From: Schistocerca nitens
Lineage: Eukaryota > Arthropoda > Insecta > Orthoptera > Acrididae
DNA: 64,000 nt
Assembly (NCBI RefSeq): GCF_023898315.1
Contig: NC_064619.1
Span: 501,180,594-501,244,593 of the forward strand
Direction: 5' to 3'
Below are positions 30,061 to 41,424 of this stretch, piece by piece; the stretch's first letter is position 1; every line of letters starts with the position of its first letter. The notes beneath the pieces are model-generated. The model ran no database searches. It was not told the DNA's origin and saw only the letters and a list, made by a program, of their open reading frames with translations. A program made the translations under genes and the position numbers.

Positions 30061-31849
30061 TTAGAGGTCTAACGATGTCACTGTAATCGTCCTCAGAACC
30101 AAAAAGCGTTCATTCACATAATAACCGAACCTTCATTCTCAGAAGGGACATGTCAGTTACCATTGCCACCAACGTATTTCAAGTTCGTTAATTTCCTTCT
30201 GTTTTCAGAATAGGATCATCTCTAAAGGTAGGAGGAAGTCGAAAATAGTAACTAGATGAAGTATCGAAATACATAAGCAAATAGTTCATGAAGGCACTGA
30301 AGTTTGATGCACTAACTACTGGTGTAATGAAATGGAAAATTTACTTAAAATGTATAGCATCTACAGACAGCGTGCGGAAAACAGGAGGTATCGAGATCCG
30401 TCCTTAACGGATGGCACGCGAAACACGAGTAAACTTGGGATACGTCCGCACTTCTATGATTCTCAGTTTACTGAGGTAAAATTTCGCAATTTTTTCTTTG
30501 TGAAACACTTCAAAGTTAAGCTTTATTGAAATTTTATGAAATATGAAGTGAAAATTAGGCACCCACCATAACAACGCGAAAACAAAACAAAATTCTTGTT
30601 GCATAGAGGAGTTTCCCAAATAGGCTCTTGCGGGATAGTTAAAAGATCAGTCAATAGTTGCATGTCTCCTGTTTCGCGGACAGAAGACTGTAAATTTCAA
30701 TCTGCAGTATGTTTGAAACTGACTCTTCCGCATTGGGATAAAAATTTCTATAATACAGACATCAGGCCAAAGGACTTCGCCATAGAACTTCCCGAGGTGA
30801 CAGACTGCTGAAAAAAAAAAATCAGTGGCAACCGAAGGAGTAACTCAGGTATGTACAAGCAGAAGACACGTACTTATGTAACTGACAACTGGACTAAAAT
30901 ACTTTAAGTAAAGATCACAGCTCAGTATTTTTTGAAATTATCTTTTTTTCAGACCTGAAAGGCAAACAAAAACCTACAGTTGTTTCGTTGCAGATCATTG
31001 GCGATGTTTTCTCTCAATAAAACAAAAGACGCTCTCTATTAATAGTATTGTCAGATTTATATATCTATAACAATTATTGTAAAGCAACTATCCAAATGAA
31101 TAAAACTCTAGATGGTGATTTTGAAAGTAGCTAAGAACTGCAGGAAACGATCCCTGAGATGATAAGGAGATGTAGGAGGAGGAGGAAGAGTAGGTGAAGG
31201 AGGAGGAGAAGGAGAGTGGCTGACAGTGAGGAACAATAAGCACTAGCTGGTGAAGCCAACTATCCGGCCATAGCGTTCCCCATGCTGGTCACTCCAGCGG
31301 GTTGAAATAGCCGTGACCTGCCTTCGAGCTGCGAACTGTCCCGAACACACGGCTTCAAGAGCACCCATACGATAGTCTGAGAGGGGGCTAGACCTGAGGA
31401 AATGAAGTATCTTCCCTGTTCTGGAAGACAAACGGTGACTTAAGTAGTGGTAAAAGTGTTAGTGCTAAAAACCAGCGTAATACTGACTTTTAAATCATTT
31501 TCTTCAAAGAAAAACACCTTCCCAGTCTGTGATGCCTGTGACATACATTTCACTGTATGTCACAACAAACGAGTGCGTTTTATAATCTGACGAGTGGCTG
31601 AAAGCAAATTTGATTGAGGAACTGCTCTCTGTTCCAACTGCTGACAGAACGAGTGTGGTAACGCTGTCAAAATTTTGTTAAGTCTCTGCACCCTGGCCTA
31701 AACTTGAGACGAGATTGCGATTTGTAGAGTGGCTGTCTCATCTCTTTCTTCCAGCGGGTGAACTAGCAGCTGTTATTTATTTTAATTCCTTCCAATGCTT
31801 TCCACTTTTTGCTCCAAGTTTTAGATCTCGCTGAATACCACTAGACAAG
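30061..31849. other. No recognisable gene
   Basis: AT-rich DNA with a purine-rich tract at about 31160-31217 (GGAGGAGGAGGAAGAGTAGG). No domain, tRNA-like box or transposon end was recognised. Confidence 0.5.
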
Positions 31850-32100
31850 ATGTTCGAAATGGTTGCCACAGGCCTCTAAACGCGTGCGAACGCGACTCAG
31901 CTGCGACTAATGTGTATGTTCAAATGTGCCAAACTGCAACCAAATGGCGTCATAGGCAGCGGTGTCTGCTCGACCCGGATGCGCCTCACCTACATGACTT
32001 CTTTCAAATACCGCCCAAAGGTATAAATCAAACGGATTGAGATCTGGCAACTGGGCAGGCCGTGCCACTGGATCACCTCGTCCGATCTAGCGGCTGGGGT
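31850..32100 (-). mobile_element. Fragment of a Tc1/mariner-superfamily transposase
   Basis: One minus-strand frame reads AQLPDLNPFDLYLWAVFERS, then DTAAYDAIW, FGTFEHTH and LEACGNHFEHL. This matches the C-terminal region (ARSPDLTPLDFFLWG..GGRHFEHLL) of insect transposases often annotated with DUF4817. It contains a stop, and no ends are visible. Confidence 0.6.
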
Positions 32101-32261
32101 AGATGCTGCCGAAAAGCTTCTTGACTTAAATGCGAAAGCAAGCTAGACTGTCGTACTACTCACATGACCCATTGTACAAGCAATAAGTGCACATATATCT
32201 CGGCTGGACTGGTCAAACGAGACAGTCACCAATACTCCCCACCCAGACATTTTACACTAGC

Positions 32262-32562
32262 AAATACATCTGGACGCGGCTAGCTGCCTTACAGTTTGTG
32301 GTGGGGGTCGTTTTGTGTACCACTGTCATTTTCCCTTTTTTCTGTTCCAGTCACAATTGGTTTGCAAGAAGAACGATTGCTGCAAATGCTCCATGTGGGC
32401 TCTGATATCTAATTTTATTTTCACAATGTCTTAGCAAGATATAGGTAGGAGGAAACAACGTATTGGTTGACCTTTCAAGTAATGTACACACTCCGAATTT
32501 TAACAGTAGGCCATACCGTGAAGCAGAACGCCTCATGCAGCATCTGCCACAGCAGTCGACTG
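32262..32562 (-). mobile_element. CR1-like LINE 3' end
   Basis: The minus strand reads ASRYGLLLKFGVC, then NTLFPPTYILLRHCENKIR, matching RYGLLLKFREH..LLPPTYISRR of the LINE at 7759. Only the last 300 bases remain. Confidence 0.8.
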
Positions 32563-32564
32563 GT

Positions 32565-33465
32565 TGGCTGGTTTGGAGTGAAAGGGACTAAACTGCGAGG
32601 TCAACAGTCTATTCTTCAGTTAAGTGGCAAACCAGGAATGTTTGTCAAAGGAAAGAAGCGAAAGGCAAATCCTGCAAACCATAACTGTAAGTAACACAAA
32701 AAGAAACAGATATAAAAGCCCAGAAAAAGTCAGCACAAACAAGTCATTAAAAGATCAGGAAAGGCAAGGCATTAAAACCAAGAAATGAAAAAGAATAATG
32801 AGAAGAAAAGGTGGAAAGCGTAGAGCCCAGGCTGGGCTACTGAGCAAGGGCCGATAACGGTCCCTTGGGGGAAGAGAGGAAGGGGCGGTTGAGGAGAAGG
32901 GTGGCTCACCAACACCTCAGACGGTCAATGACGTCAAAAAGGCCTACCTTAAAGGGATGAATAGAAACCACCTTCTCAGTTAAAAGTAACACCAGGTCAG
33001 CCAAGTTGGCATCGTCTGCTAGAACCAGAGGCAGCATGTCAGGAAGATTAAGATTCCATCTCAAAGTAGTCAAATTAGGGCAGTCTATTAGTAAGTGAGC
33101 CATCGTCAGTCAGGCTCTGCATCAGCAGTGAGTGGGATCCTCACGTCGGAGTGTGTGGCCATGGATCAGCGAAGTGTGGCGAATGCGGAGTCGACAGAGG
33201 ACGGTGGATTCCCTGAGACAAGCATGCAGGGAAGATTGCCATGTGGTCGTGGTCTTCTCAGTTGTCCTCAGCTTGTTTGAGGGGGATCAGGGGAGACCAC
33301 TCTGAGTTCCGAACTTGCAGCAACTGATGATGTACAAATGACCGAAGGTACGGTTCTGGAACCCCCATTTCTAGATTCGGCATCCTGGTTGTCAGCTTGG
33401 CCAAAAAGTCAGCTCGTTCATTTCCCAAAATACCAACATGTCCAAACGAAAACTACCGACCATCC
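32565..33465 (-). mobile_element. LINE fragment with RNase H C-terminal part
   Basis: The minus strand (broken frames) reads HVGILGNERADFLAKLTTRM (about 33445), CRLRIRHTSLIHGHTLRRED (about 33200) and MAHLLIDCPNLTTLRWNLNL (33103). It is the same general class as the element at 28759 but a different family. The 3' end is CTGGTTGGCTGGTTTGGAGT on the plus strand. The 5' side is lost. Confidence 0.75.
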
Positions 33466-33650
33466 AGCTTGATGGATCATCTCCGTGACGCTTTTGCACT
33501 TACCGAATGGACTTGTAACTAAATATGTTGCTGCTCTTTGAATTGTGTCTGTTTTCTCTCTCAGTCCAACCTGGTGTGATTCCTAGTATAACAGCCACTA
33601 CTCAACTATCGATGCTGAATTGATCTGGTAATTCGCTGGCACCTTACCAT
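33466..33650 (-). mobile_element. CR1-like LINE fragment
   Basis: The minus strand reads EREKTDTIQRAATYLVTSPF, then GKCKSVTEMIHQAGW, corresponding to EKIQRRAARFVTGSFSNRESVTEMIDKLQW of the better copy. Confidence 0.6.
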
Positions 33651-33729
33651 GAGGATCGTCCATAGCTCTCAGGTGGGTGTTGCGATGTTGACAATATCTA
33701 ATTACTGGCCACATCCTTCAGCTCTTGAC

Positions 33730-34325
33730 GTCGGTGATACGACGGGAGCAAGTGTATCCACCTCCGCACGGATATAGACTGGGAGACTCAAACGTTCATA
33801 ACGGGAGGCAGGGACAAAGAATCCAGTCAAATTTTTTTAAAGTGCTTTATCGGAAAACTACCTTGAGCAGTTAAACAGAGAACCGACTCGTGGCGATAAC
33901 ATATTAGACCTGCTGGTGGCAAACAGACCCGAACTATTTGAAACAGTTAACGCAGAACAGGAAATCAGCGATCATAAAGCGGTTACTGCATCGATGATTT
34001 AAGCCGTAAATAGAAATATTAAAAAAGGTAGGAAGATTTTTCTGTTTAGCAAAAGTGACAAAAAGCAGATTACTGAATACCTGACGGCTCAACGCAAAAG
34101 TACAGAAGTACAGATAGTGTTGAGGATCAATGGACAAAGTTCAAAACCATCGTACAATATGCGATAGATGAGTATGTGCCAAGCAAGATCAAAAGAAATG
34201 GAAAAGAGCCACCGTGGTACAACAACCGAGTTAGAAAACTGCTGCGGAAGCAAAGGGAACTTCACATCAAACATAAACATAGCCAAAGCCTTGCAGACAA
34301 ACAAAAATTACGCGAAGCGAAATGT

Positions 34326-34357
<32 letters not shown>

Positions 34358-36147
34358 GCTATGCGAGAGGCGTTCAATGAATTTGAAAGTAAAGTTCTAT
34401 GTACTGACTTGGCAGAAAATCCTAAGAAATTTTGGTTTTATGTCAAAGCGGTAGGTGGATCAAAACAAAATGTCCAGACACTCTGTGACCAAAATGGTAC
34501 TGAAACAGAGGATGACAGACTAAAGGCCGAAATTCTGAATGTCTTTTTCCAAAGCTGTTTCATAGAGGAAGACTGCACTGTAGTTCCTTCTCTAGATTGG
34601 CGCACAGATGACAAAATGGTAGATATCGAAATAGACGACAGAGGGATGGAGAAACAATAAAAATCGCTCAAAAGAGGAAAGGCCGCTGGACCTGATGGGA
34701 TACCAGTTCGATTTTACACAGAGTACGCGAAGGAACTTGCCCCCCTTCTTGCAGCGGTGTACCGTAGGTCTCTAGAAGAGCGTAGCGTTCCAAAGGATTG
34801 GAAAAGGGCACAGGTCATCCCCGTTCTCAAGAAGGGTCGTCGAACAGATGTGCAGAACTATAGACCTATATCTCTAACGTCGATCAGTTGTAGAATTTTG
34901 GAACACGTGTTACGTTCAAGTATAATGACTTTTCTGGAGACTAGAAATCTAATCTGTAGGAATCAGCATGGGTTTCGAAAAAGACGGTCGTGTGAAATCC
35001 AGCTCGCGCTATTCGTCCACGAGACTCAGAGGGCCATAGACACGGGTTCACAGGTAGATGCCGTGTTTCTTGACTTCCGCAAGGCGTTCGATACAGTTCC
35101 CCACAGTCATTTAATGAACAAAGTAAGAGCATATGGACTATCAGACCAATTGTGTGATTGGATTGAAGAGTTCCTAGATAACAGAACGCAGCATGTCATT
35201 CTCAATGGAGAGAATCTTCCGAAGTAAGAGTGATTTCGGGTGTGTTGCAGGGGAGTGGCGTAGGACCGTTGCTATTCACAATATACATAAATGACCTTGT
35301 GGATAACTTCGGAAGTTCACTGAGGCTTTTTGCGGATGATGCTGTGGTATATCGAGAGGTTGTAACAATGGAAAATTGTACAGGAGGATCTGCAGCGAAT
35401 TGACGCATGGTGCAGGGAATGGCAATTGAATCTCAATGTACACAAGTGTAATGTGTTGTGAATACATAGAAGGACAGATCCCTTACTATTTAGCTACAAA
35501 ATAGCAGGTGAGCAACTGGAAGCAGTTAATTCCATAAATTATCTGGGAGTACCCATTAGGAGTGATTTAAAATGGAATGATCATATACAGTTGATCGTTG
35601 GTAAAGCAGATGCCAGACTGAGATTCATTGGAAGAATCCTAAGGAAATGCAATCCGAAAACAAAGGAAGTAGGTTACAGTACGCTTGTTAGCCCACTGCT
35701 TGAATACTGCTAAGCAGTGGAGGATCCGTACCAGATAGGGTTGATAGAAGAGATACAGAAGATCAAACGGAGAGCAGCGCGCTTCGTTACAGTATCATTT
35801 AGTAATCGCAAAAGCGTTACGGAGATGATAGATAAACTCCAGTGGAAGACTCTGCAGGAGAGACGCTCAGTAGCTCGGTTCGGGCTTTTGTTGAAGTTTC
35901 GAGAACATATCTACACCGAAGAGTCAAGCAGTATATTGCTCCCTCCTACGTATATCTCGCGAAGAGACCATGAGGATAAAATCAGAGAGATTAGAGCCCA
36001 CACAGAAGCATACCGACAATCCTTCTTTCCACGAACAATACGAGACTGGAATAGAAGGGAGAACCGATAGAGGTACTCAAGGTACCCTCCGCCACACACC
36101 GTCAGGTGGCTTGCGGAGTATGGATGTAGATGTAGATGTAGATGTGT
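33730..36147 (+). mobile_element. CR1-like LINE, endonuclease end through 3' tail
   Basis: The longest CR1-like copy here. Seen in order: the end of an apurinic endonuclease domain (NREPTRGDNILDLLVANRPE, about 33875), a linker, then RT from RRSLEERSVPKDWKRAQVIP (34763) through QNYRPISLTSISCRILEHVL, HGFRKRRSCEIQLAL, DFRKAFDTVPH and LFADDAVVYREV (35325, catalytic FADD retained), then the C-terminal RRAARFVTVSFSNRKSVTEM and the (GATGTA)n tail at 36122-36147. The longest frames are 34757-35227 and 35717-36070; frameshifts and stops separate them. A GT/G run at 34327-34358 interrupts the N-terminal region. The 5' limit is approximate. Confidence 0.85.
34327..34358. repeat. (GT)7 plus G-run inside a LINE
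   Basis: Simple repeat in what was coding sequence of the LINE: alternating GT followed by 18 G. A likely site of assembly or length error. Confidence 0.95.
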
Positions 36148-36344
36148 GATTGTCCAGGTACGCCATGTGCTATTGACAATTTTCCCTTTGACTTTACAGC
36201 AGAAAGAACACTAAGGGGTGGTGGCGTAAAACGCTTGATCTCCAGTCTTTGTGCGCATGTCCTGGAATAAATTCCAAGCCCCACCACTGTGTCTCATGAA
36301 GTGAGGGCGTGTCACATTGTTGATTGTGATACATCTATTACAAC

Positions 36345-37205
36345 TACATCTACATACATACTCCGCAATCCACCATACGGTGCGTGGCGGGGGTACCTCG
36401 TACCACAACTAGCATCTTCTCTCCCTGTTCCACTCCCAAACAGAACGAGGGAAAAATGACTGCTTATATGCCTCTGTACGAGCCCTAATCTCTCTTATCT
36501 TATCTTTGTGGTCTTTCCGCTAAATATAAGTTGGCGGCAGTAAAATTGTACTGCAGTCAGCCTCAAATGCTGGTTCTCTAAATTTCCTAGGTAGCGATTC
36601 ACGAAAAGAACGCCTCCTTTCCTCCAGAGACTCCTGCCCGAGTTCCTGAAGCATTTCCGTAACACTCGCGTGATGATCGAACCTACCAGTAACAAATCTA
36701 GCAGCCCGCGTCTGAATTGGTTCTATGTCCTCCCTCAATCCGACCTGATAGGGATCCCAAACTCTCGAGCAGTAGTCAAGAATAGGTCATTTTAGTGTTT
36801 TATAAGCTGTCTCCTTTACAGATAAACCACATCTTCCCAAAATTCTACCAATGAACCGAAGACGACTATCCGCCTTCCCCACAACTGCCATTACATGCTT
36901 GTCCCACTTCATATCGCTCTGGAATGTTACGCCCAAATATTTAATCGACGTAACTGTGTCAAGCGCTGCACTACTAATCAAGCATTCAAACATTACGGGA
37001 TTCTTTTTCCTATTCATCTGCATTAATTTACATTTATCTATATTTCGAGTTAGCTGCCATTCTTTACACCAATCCAAGTCATCTTGTATCCTCCTACAGT
37101 CACTCAACGACGACACCTTCCCGTACACCACAGCATCATCAGCAAACAGCCGCACATTGCTATCCACCCTATCCAAAAGATCATTTATGTGGATATGATG
37201 ATACC
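36345..37205 (-). mobile_element. 5'-truncated CR1-like LINE, second subfamily
   Basis: The minus-strand frame 37176-36787 reads MDRVDSNVRLFADDAVVYGK (catalytic FADD intact), then KYLGVTFQSDMKWDKHVMAV and RLRFIGRILGRCGL. It continues in another frame with REDIEPIQTRAARFVTGRFD and a LLPPTYI end. The 3' tail is (TACATC)n-like near 36340. Related to, but clearly diverged from, the LINE ending at 36147. Confidence 0.88.
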
Positions 37206-37883
37206 CTCACCTCCGATGAACACTTACCATCGAGGACAACGTACTGGGGCGTTAAACTGTGCGTCCACTTTAGTGCTCCTCGATAGCCAGCGAGTTTCAC
37301 CCTTTCCCCTCTCACTTATCCAACACTATACACACCCCTTACAGTCACCTGCACGTAACAGATACCCTTCTCGATACAGCTCTTGTCCTCTCAAAGGAAG
37401 GTGCCTGAGGGCGCGGAGAATAGGTGAAAACTTTCCAATTAGGCAGCTGAACCTGCCTTTCAGTGTCTCCCAGCATTTAATGCCATACGATTTTACTTTA
37501 CCTTATACGGGTCCATAGTCTCATCACCGCACTGTACGAAACGCATCCACACCAGAGTGTGTCGGCGGCAACAGCAAAGCGGATGCCTCTGGTACCTCTC
37601 TAAGCACACTGCAGTCATGGAGAACTTTAAAGTCCTCTTGAGTGTGGAGCCTGAACGATAGTACATACGGGTCATTCCCACTTTTGTGGTGTGTTCTCGC
37701 GCATGCTTTAACCACTGAAACCGACACTGTCGAAGATCTTTCACTTCCACCTTCAAGTGGATGTAACTACCTCGGAAGGCTTTACCGGCCATATTTCCAT
37801 GTGATCCTTTTCCTCCTTATCCTGTGTCATTTCCTGCAGTTTGTCCCCGTACAGCAGAATTACCCAGGTGTAGGCTATGTTGT
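37206..37883. other. No recognisable gene
   Basis: Mixed-composition DNA. Frames on both strands are unconvincing and no repeat was named. Confidence 0.45.
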
Positions 37884-37885
37884 TA

Positions 37886-39307
37886 CACTACCGGCCATTA
37901 AAATTCCTACACCACGAAGATGACGTGCTCCAGACGCGAAATTTAACCGACAGGAAGAAGATGCTGTGATATGCAAATGATTAGCTTTGCAGAGCATTCT
38001 CACAAGGTTCGCTCCGGTGGCGACACCTACAACGTGCTGACAGGAAGAAAGTTTCCAACCGATTTCTCATACACAAACAGCAATTGACCGGCGTTGCCTG
38101 GTGAAACGTTTTTGTGATGCCTCGCGTAAGGAGGACAAATGCGTCCCATCACGTTTCCGACTTTGATAAAGGTCGGATTGTAGCCTATCGCGATTGCAGT
38201 TTATCGCATCGCGATTGCAGTTTATCGTATCGCGACACTGCTGCTCGCGTTGGACGAGATCCAATGAATGTTAGCAGAATATGGAATCGGTGGGTTCACG
38301 AGGGTAATACTGAACGCCGTGCTAGATCCCACCCAACTGCCTCGTATCACTAGCAGTCGAGGTGACAGGCACCTTATCCGCATGGCTATAACGGATCGTG
38401 CAGCCACGTCTCGATCCCTGAGTCAACAGATAGGGACGTTTGCAAGACAACAACCATCTACACGAACAGTTCGACGACGTTTGCAGCAGCATGGACTATC
38501 AGCTCGGAGACCATGGCTGCGGTTACCCTTGACGCTGCATAACAGAAAGGAGCGCCTGCGATGGTGTATTCAACGACGAACCTGGGTGCACGAATGGCAA
38601 AACGTCATTTTTTCGGATGAATCCAGGTTCTGTTTACAGCATCGTGATGGTCGCATCCATGTTTATCGACATCGCGGTGAACGCACGTTGGAAGCGTGTA
38701 TTCGTCATCGCCATACTAGCGTATCACCCGGCGTGATGTTATGGGGTGCCATTGGTTACACGTCTCGGTCACCTCTTGTGCGCACTGACGGAACTTTGAA
38801 AAGTGGACGTTACATTTCAGATGTGTAACGACCCGTGGTTCTACCCATCATTCCATCCCTGCGAAACCCTACATTTCAGTAGGACAATGCACGACCGCAT
38901 GTTGCAGGTCCTGTACAGGCCTTTCTGGATACAGAAAATGTTCTATTGCTGCCCTGGCCAGCACATTCTCCAGATATCTAACCAACTGAAAACGTGTGGT
39001 CAATGGTGGCCGAGCAACTGGCTCGTCAGAATACGCCAGGCACCACTCTTGATGGACTGTGGTATCGTGTTGAAGCTGCATGGGCAGCTGTACCTGTACA
39101 CGCCATCCAAACTCTGTTTGACTCAATGCGCAGGCGTGTCAATGCCGTTATTACGGCCAGATGTGGTTTTTTTGGGTACTGATTTCTCAGGATCTATGCA
39201 CCCAAATTACGTGAACATGTAATCACATGTATAATATATTTGTCCAATGAATACCTGTTTATCATCTGCATTTCTTCTTGGTGTAGCAATTTTAATGGCC
39301 AGTAGTG
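37886..39307 (+). mobile_element. Broken Tc1-like DNA transposon
   Basis: It is flanked by TA (37884-37885, 39308-39309). The left end CACTACCGGCCATTAAAATT pairs with the inverted right end CACTACTGGCCATTAAAATT. The transposase runs from about 38118 to 39181. The N-terminus MPRVRRTNASHHVSDFDKGR carries a 21-base in-frame duplication (DCSLSHR/DCSLSYR), and a frameshift follows at about 38335. The middle frame (38268-38828) contains RRRLQQHGLSARRPWLRLPL and VIFSDESRFCLQHRDGR. A second frameshift follows, then DNARPHVAG and HSPDI with PTENVWSM and in-frame stops. D and E are 34 apart, the usual Tc1 spacing. Not functional. Confidence 0.92.
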
Positions 39308-39309
39308 TA

Positions 39310-40059
39310 CATTCCTCAGTAAGACGGAAGGAACAAACATCATCGCATTTAGAGCGTCCTAGCACAGACGCCACAGAGTTGCTGCTCAGAGCTTGAGTTC
39401 GGAGAGGAAAGCGTCGTGGCCCCGTCGTCACACTGTCGTGCCACGCCTCCGTCGTTTCCGCCGGTTGGCTCCGCCTCCCGTTTGACGGAACAGCCTGGCC
39501 GCTGGAAACCGCAGGTCGGCGTCTCGCCTCGTGTAGCTAGCCGGCACGTTTCGTAATCGCCGCGGCCGGTGACCATCCCCCCGGTCTGCATTTCCGCAAG
39601 TCGTTCTATAAAGACGAGGCCAGTGACGACCACTTTCCGGCAAAGAGTCGCACAGCGCGTAACGGAGTTCCTCGGCTGGCTCAAAGCCGGCCGTGCGTAT
39701 CCTCATGGAAGATCGAACGCTGATGTAATTAGCCTTTCGACGCCGTCCTCGGATCGATCAGGGTTGCGCTGTGTTTAAGATGTTAACTCGTGTTCGAAAC
39801 GAAACTCTTTCTCTGCTTTTCTTTGCCAGTTTTCAGAGAGGAAAGAATAGCAGAGAACCTCCTGAAGAAACGGACTCCGCTGTTGCATAGTCGAAGATCC
39901 ATCAAGAGAAATTGTGAGAATGTTTTCCAGGGTTTCTGTAATCTGGTAAGGATATAAGCTTCCCAGGGATAAAATCAGAAGCAAATCCTGAGATTTCGAT
40001 GAGTAAAGAGGTAACGGTAGGATTGAATAAAATCTTTCGGGTGTTAGACTGCGTCATTA
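39310..40059. other. GC-rich block, otherwise no gene
   Basis: 39400-39690 is CpG-rich and contains TATAAAG at about 39608. It could be a promoter or an old repeat. Open frames on the minus strand have no recognisable domain. 39780-40059 is AT-rich. Confidence 0.35.
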
Positions 40060-40130
40060 TACACTGAAGCGCCAAAGAAACTGGTATAGGCATGCGTATT
40101 CAAATACAGATATATGTAAACAGGCAGAAA
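40060..40130 (+). mobile_element. Terminal fragment of another Tc1-like element
   Basis: TACACTGAAGCGCCAAAGAA, then ACTGGTATAGGCATGCG, resembles the left end of a Tc1-like family I recall from Schistocerca. Only the first 70 or so bases are preserved here and no right end is seen. Confidence 0.5.
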
Positions 40131-40365
40131 ACGGTGCTCTCTTGGTTGTTTACTAAGATTACCTACCACGTGACACACGGCATTTGCTTCGATTGAGAAC
40201 ACTGAAGAGCCATCTATCGGATAGAAACTGAACTCTGGATTCATGCAGTGAAGCGCGGATTTATGAGTTGAGTTCGTCACGTGATTTAAATACCACAGCA
40301 ACGTCCTGTGATGACAGTTTATCTTTTCATGCGATTGTTTTATGAGCATTTGAGGACAACATTTT

Positions 40366-40835
40366 TGTTGTGGATTGGCAAGAGAGCCAACCCACTATGA
40401 GAGGAAGCCGATTGACACGCGTTTTAGCTCACGCAGGCTGGCGTGAGGTCTGGAACAGGTCAAGGAAATTAGACGTAGCTGTGGAATACTTAACTTTAAT
40501 CCATAAATGGTGAACATCGCTCTTGACGGTACATGTTTTACAGCATCAATATTAACTGTTAATGGCGCATTGCTAGGTCGTAGCAAATGACGTAGCTGAA
40601 GGCTATGCTAACTATCATCTCGGCAAATGAGAGCGTATTTTGTCGGTGAACCATCGCTAGCAGTCGGCTGTACAACTGGGGCGAGTGCTAGGAAGTCTCT
40701 CAAGATCTGCCGTGTGGCGGCGCTCGGTCTGCAATCACTGATAGTGGCGACACGCGGGTCCGACGTATACTAACGGACCGCGGCCGTTTTAAAGGCTACC
40801 ACCTAGCAAGTGTGGTGTCTGGCGGTGACACCACA
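40366..40835. mobile_element. Solo LTR fossil, same family as 23272
   Basis: Begins TGTTGTGGATTGGCAAGAG and ends GGCGGTGACACCACA. A perfect 5-base duplication, ATTTT, lies at 40361-40365 and 40836-40840. Its inner sequence matches the LTR at 23272 over most of its length. No internal retroelement sequence adjoins it. The intact duplication suggests it is younger than the 23 kb copy. Confidence 0.82.
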
Positions 40836-40840
40836 ATTTT

Positions 40841-41424
40841 ATTAAGGTGTCGAAGCTTCAGTGTCGCTGTAAGACCACCGCTGACCCATCTATTACGCTC
40901 GGTTTCGCCGTGAGATGACGGTAATGGTGGTAAGCGTGACAAACAGCGCGCTGTCTAGGACGGAAATTCTGTTCCGCTCCTCACCTCACTCTTCCTCTCT
41001 GCGTGTGTTTGTTGCCCAGAATTTCCATTAACGTCATCACGCGAGGCGTGTCGACGAAAGTGAAAGTCAACGCGCTCTCTCTCATACTGATCTGGCACCT
41101 GCAGTCGCTATCAATCCTCACGCAGTGCAACAGCTGGGAAGCCCCATTCACGTCCAAAACGAAGCAATCAAGACGTCTGCCGTCGGTAGCACCCGACAAG
41201 GTCGACTGTCATCAGCTACAGTGGCAGCACAATTATTTGCATTCGAGAAAGGCAGATGTGGACACAAACTGGGTACGCTCTGTGGTAGCTGAGCGTTGTG
41301 CCGTGCTAGTGGAGCAAATGATGGGTAAAGTGACCTCTGATTTCTGTAATAAACACAGTTTTCTTATCCTTCTGTTCACGTCTCTTTTTTACAGTATCCT
41401 CCCATTATATCCGTTTATTTTCGA
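40841..41424. other. No recognisable gene
   Basis: A long plus-strand frame opens at 41003 but continues straight into antisense LINE and mariner sequence, so it is not a gene. No domain was seen. Confidence 0.5.
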
